Of a stretch of DNA of 33,248 nt, positions 31,963 through 33,248 are shown piece after piece. The stretch's first letter is position 1; every line of letters begins with the position of its first letter. The notes under the pieces are model-generated. The model did no database searches and was not told where the DNA came from. It worked only from the letters and a program-made list of their open reading frames with translations. The stretch comes from Candidatus Caccousia avicola. Lineage in GTDB: Bacteria; Bacillota; Clostridia; Oscillospirales; Acutalibacteraceae. The position numbers and the translations under genes are program-made. The stretch covers positions 1 through 33,248 of the forward strand of contig DVGZ01000011.1 of assembly GCA_018712435.1 (NCBI GenBank), in the 5' to 3' direction.

Positions 31963-33248
31963 ATGGATTCTCCGCTGTTTTCACAGCGCCGGGGCGTGCG
32001 GCTGCTGCGCCGTGTTTCGATCCGCAAGCGCCTTACGTTTCTGACCATCGCCTTCCTGATCCTTTCCATCTGTTTTCTGTTTTACCTGGTGGCGGTTTCC
32101 ATCGATCGCGACCGGGCCGAAATGAGCAATCATAACACCCACACGCTCGAAACCATGTCGAATCTGCTGAACAACAAGATTCAGACGCTCTATACCGTCA
32201 CCAAGGCTCCGGTCATTTTTACGCCGGATCGCAGTCTGGTTTATGAATATCTGAGTGTTTACGATCAGGGGACGCTGGACCGGCATCCGGAGGTGACGGA
32301 TTTTTCCTACCAAAACGCCTGCCTGATCTTTGCGCAGGAAATGTTCGGCCTGTATTCGCCTGAAGCGCGCCGCATTTCCATTTACAAGCCGGACGGTTTC
32401 GGCTATCAGTTCTTTTCCGGGCAGGACCGTCCGCCGCAGATCCACGGCAATTCCACCACACTCCGCGTTTTTGCGGATCCGCAGGAGGAGTGGTTTTCTC
32501 TGCTGGACGAGGGGCTGGGAAGGATGGAGCTGTTTCCCTACAGCCTTTTGGAGAATGAGTCCGACTTCCCGCTGCGGGATGTTTCGCTCTATGCGGGGCG
32601 GGCCATTGTGGACTCCAGCAATTCCCATATTATCGGATATATTATTGTGCGCAGCGACATTTCGGAGCTTCAGTCTTTTTTGGACAAAAGTCTGGAGTTT
32701 TCTTCCCAGCGCTACGGTTTTTTCACGCTGGAAGGCGATCTGCTGTTCGGCAGCCTTCCGGAGGAGCAGGCCGTGTCGCTCCTGGAAAATGCCGCCTTTG
32801 ATTCCGCCAATGAGCTGGCCCAGTCCTCCGATCTGACGATGACCCTTGAGGATGGCTCCGCCGCGCAGTACCACTATACCACGGTGGGCGGGGAGGGTAT
32901 TTTCATTCTGGAAACGCCGCTGCACCCCCTGACTATGCGCACGGTGATGCGGCATCTGCCGCTGTTCCTTTTGGTGGGAGCCCTTCTGGTGCTGCTCACC
33001 GTGTTTATGCGCCGTCTGGCGCGCAGCGTCACGCAGCCGCTTGCGCGATTGCAGGCAGCTTGCGAGGGGATCCGGCGCGGGGATTACAGCCCGGTGACGG
33101 ATACGCCCGGACGGGACGAGCTGGCCACCTTTACCGAAACGTTCAACACCATGGCGCGCGAGATTGACGATCTGATCCATGAGGGCTATGAGAAGGATCT
33201 GGCCGCCACGCGCCTGGAGCTTCAGATGCTGCGCCTTCAGATCAATCC
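31963..33248 (+). CDS. YesM-type sensor histidine kinase, cut by the window end
   Basis: The first 428 residues of a membrane sensor kinase. Membrane segment 1 lies at about 24-46, followed by a large extracellular sensing region (about 48-322), a second segment (about 325-343), and a HAMP linker (about 345-400) with SVTQPLARL and ETFNTMAREID. The last visible residues, LRLQINP, begin the LQxNPHFLxN phosphorylation motif of the LytS/YesM histidine kinase class, so the catalytic domain lies beyond the window. AAGGAG lies 8 nt before ATG 31963. An AraC-type response regulator probably follows, and the divergent ABC operon is the likely target. Confidence 0.93.
   Translation, partial: MDSPLFSQRRGVRLLRRVSIRKRLTFLTIAFLILSICFLFYLVAVSIDRDRAEMSNHNTHTLETMSNLLNNKIQTLYTVTKAPVIFTPDRSLVYEYLSVYDQGTLDRHPEVTDFSYQNACLIFAQEMFGLYSPEARRISIYKPDGFGYQFFSGQDRPPQIHGNSTTLRVFADPQEEWFSLLDEGLGRMELFPYSLLENESDFPLRDVSLYAGRAIVDSSNSHIIGYIIVRSDISELQSFLDKSLEFSSQRYGFFTLEGDLLFGSLPEEQAVSLLENAAFDSANELAQSSDLTMTLEDGSAAQYHYTTVGGEGIFILETPLHPLTMRTVMRHLPLFLLVGALLVLLTVFMRRLARSVTQPLARLQAACEGIRRGDYSPVTDTPGRDELATFTETFNTMAREIDDLIHEGYEKDLAATRLELQMLRLQIN

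Overview
The window looks like a chromosomal segment of a GC-rich gut Firmicute of the class Clostridia, most likely an Oscillospiraceae/Ruminococcaceae-type organism (the Faecalibacterium-Gemmiger-Subdoligranulum neighbourhood is my best guess, not proven). Reasons: the Gram-positive order rpmG-secE-nusG-rplK-rplA-rplJ-rplL, strong AGGAGG-type ribosome binding sites, promoters with the Gram-positive TGTGN extended -10, LplB/LplC and CUT1 sugar transporters without their own ATPase, a YesM-type sensor kinase, and a lysyl-tRNA synthetase carrying a C-terminal tRNA-binding domain. No phage, insertion sequence, CRISPR array, rRNA or tRNA gene is visible.

Layout. 1-550: non-coding DNA with palindromic and 33-bp tandem repeats, then a promoter and leader. 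551-4148: translation/secretion block (L33, SecE, NusG, L11, L1, L10, L7/L12) with two sites resembling the 23S rRNA L1-binding region, an L10-type leader with an internal terminator, and a final terminator. 4227-5387: monocistronic D-2-hydroxyacid dehydrogenase. 5474-24795: a roughly 19-kb carbohydrate locus. A LacI-family regulator (minus strand) is divergent from a plus-strand run: two permeases, a solute-binding lipoprotein, a GH38-like enzyme, a GH130 phosphorylase, a full-size GH38 alpha-mannosidase, a GH20 hexosaminidase and a GH3 enzyme with PA14 insert; after a terminator and a 478-nt gap come a phosphomannomutase/phosphoglucomutase and a mannose-6-phosphate isomerase. 24814-27490 (minus): greA-lysS housekeeping pair. 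27531-31618 (minus): a second sugar ABC transporter operon with an MBL-fold hydrolase. 31729-end (plus): a divergent YesM-type histidine kinase cut by the window edge.

How the genes fit together. The most interesting content is the 6.7-24.8 kb locus. The hydrolases have no signal peptides, so oligosaccharides are probably imported whole by the LplB/LplC/SBP system and taken apart inside the cell: GH38 enzymes remove alpha-mannose, GH20 removes beta-GlcNAc, GH130 phosphorolyses Man-beta-1,4-GlcNAc to mannose-1-phosphate, the mutase makes mannose-6-phosphate and ManA makes fructose-6-phosphate. This is a nearly complete cytoplasmic route for host N-glycan cores. No endo-beta-N-acetylglucosaminidase is present, so the cell would need glycans released elsewhere. 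Four GTTAAC palindromes around the divergent promoters are a good candidate operator set for the LacI protein. The second transporter is probably controlled by the adjacent kinase and an unseen response regulator.
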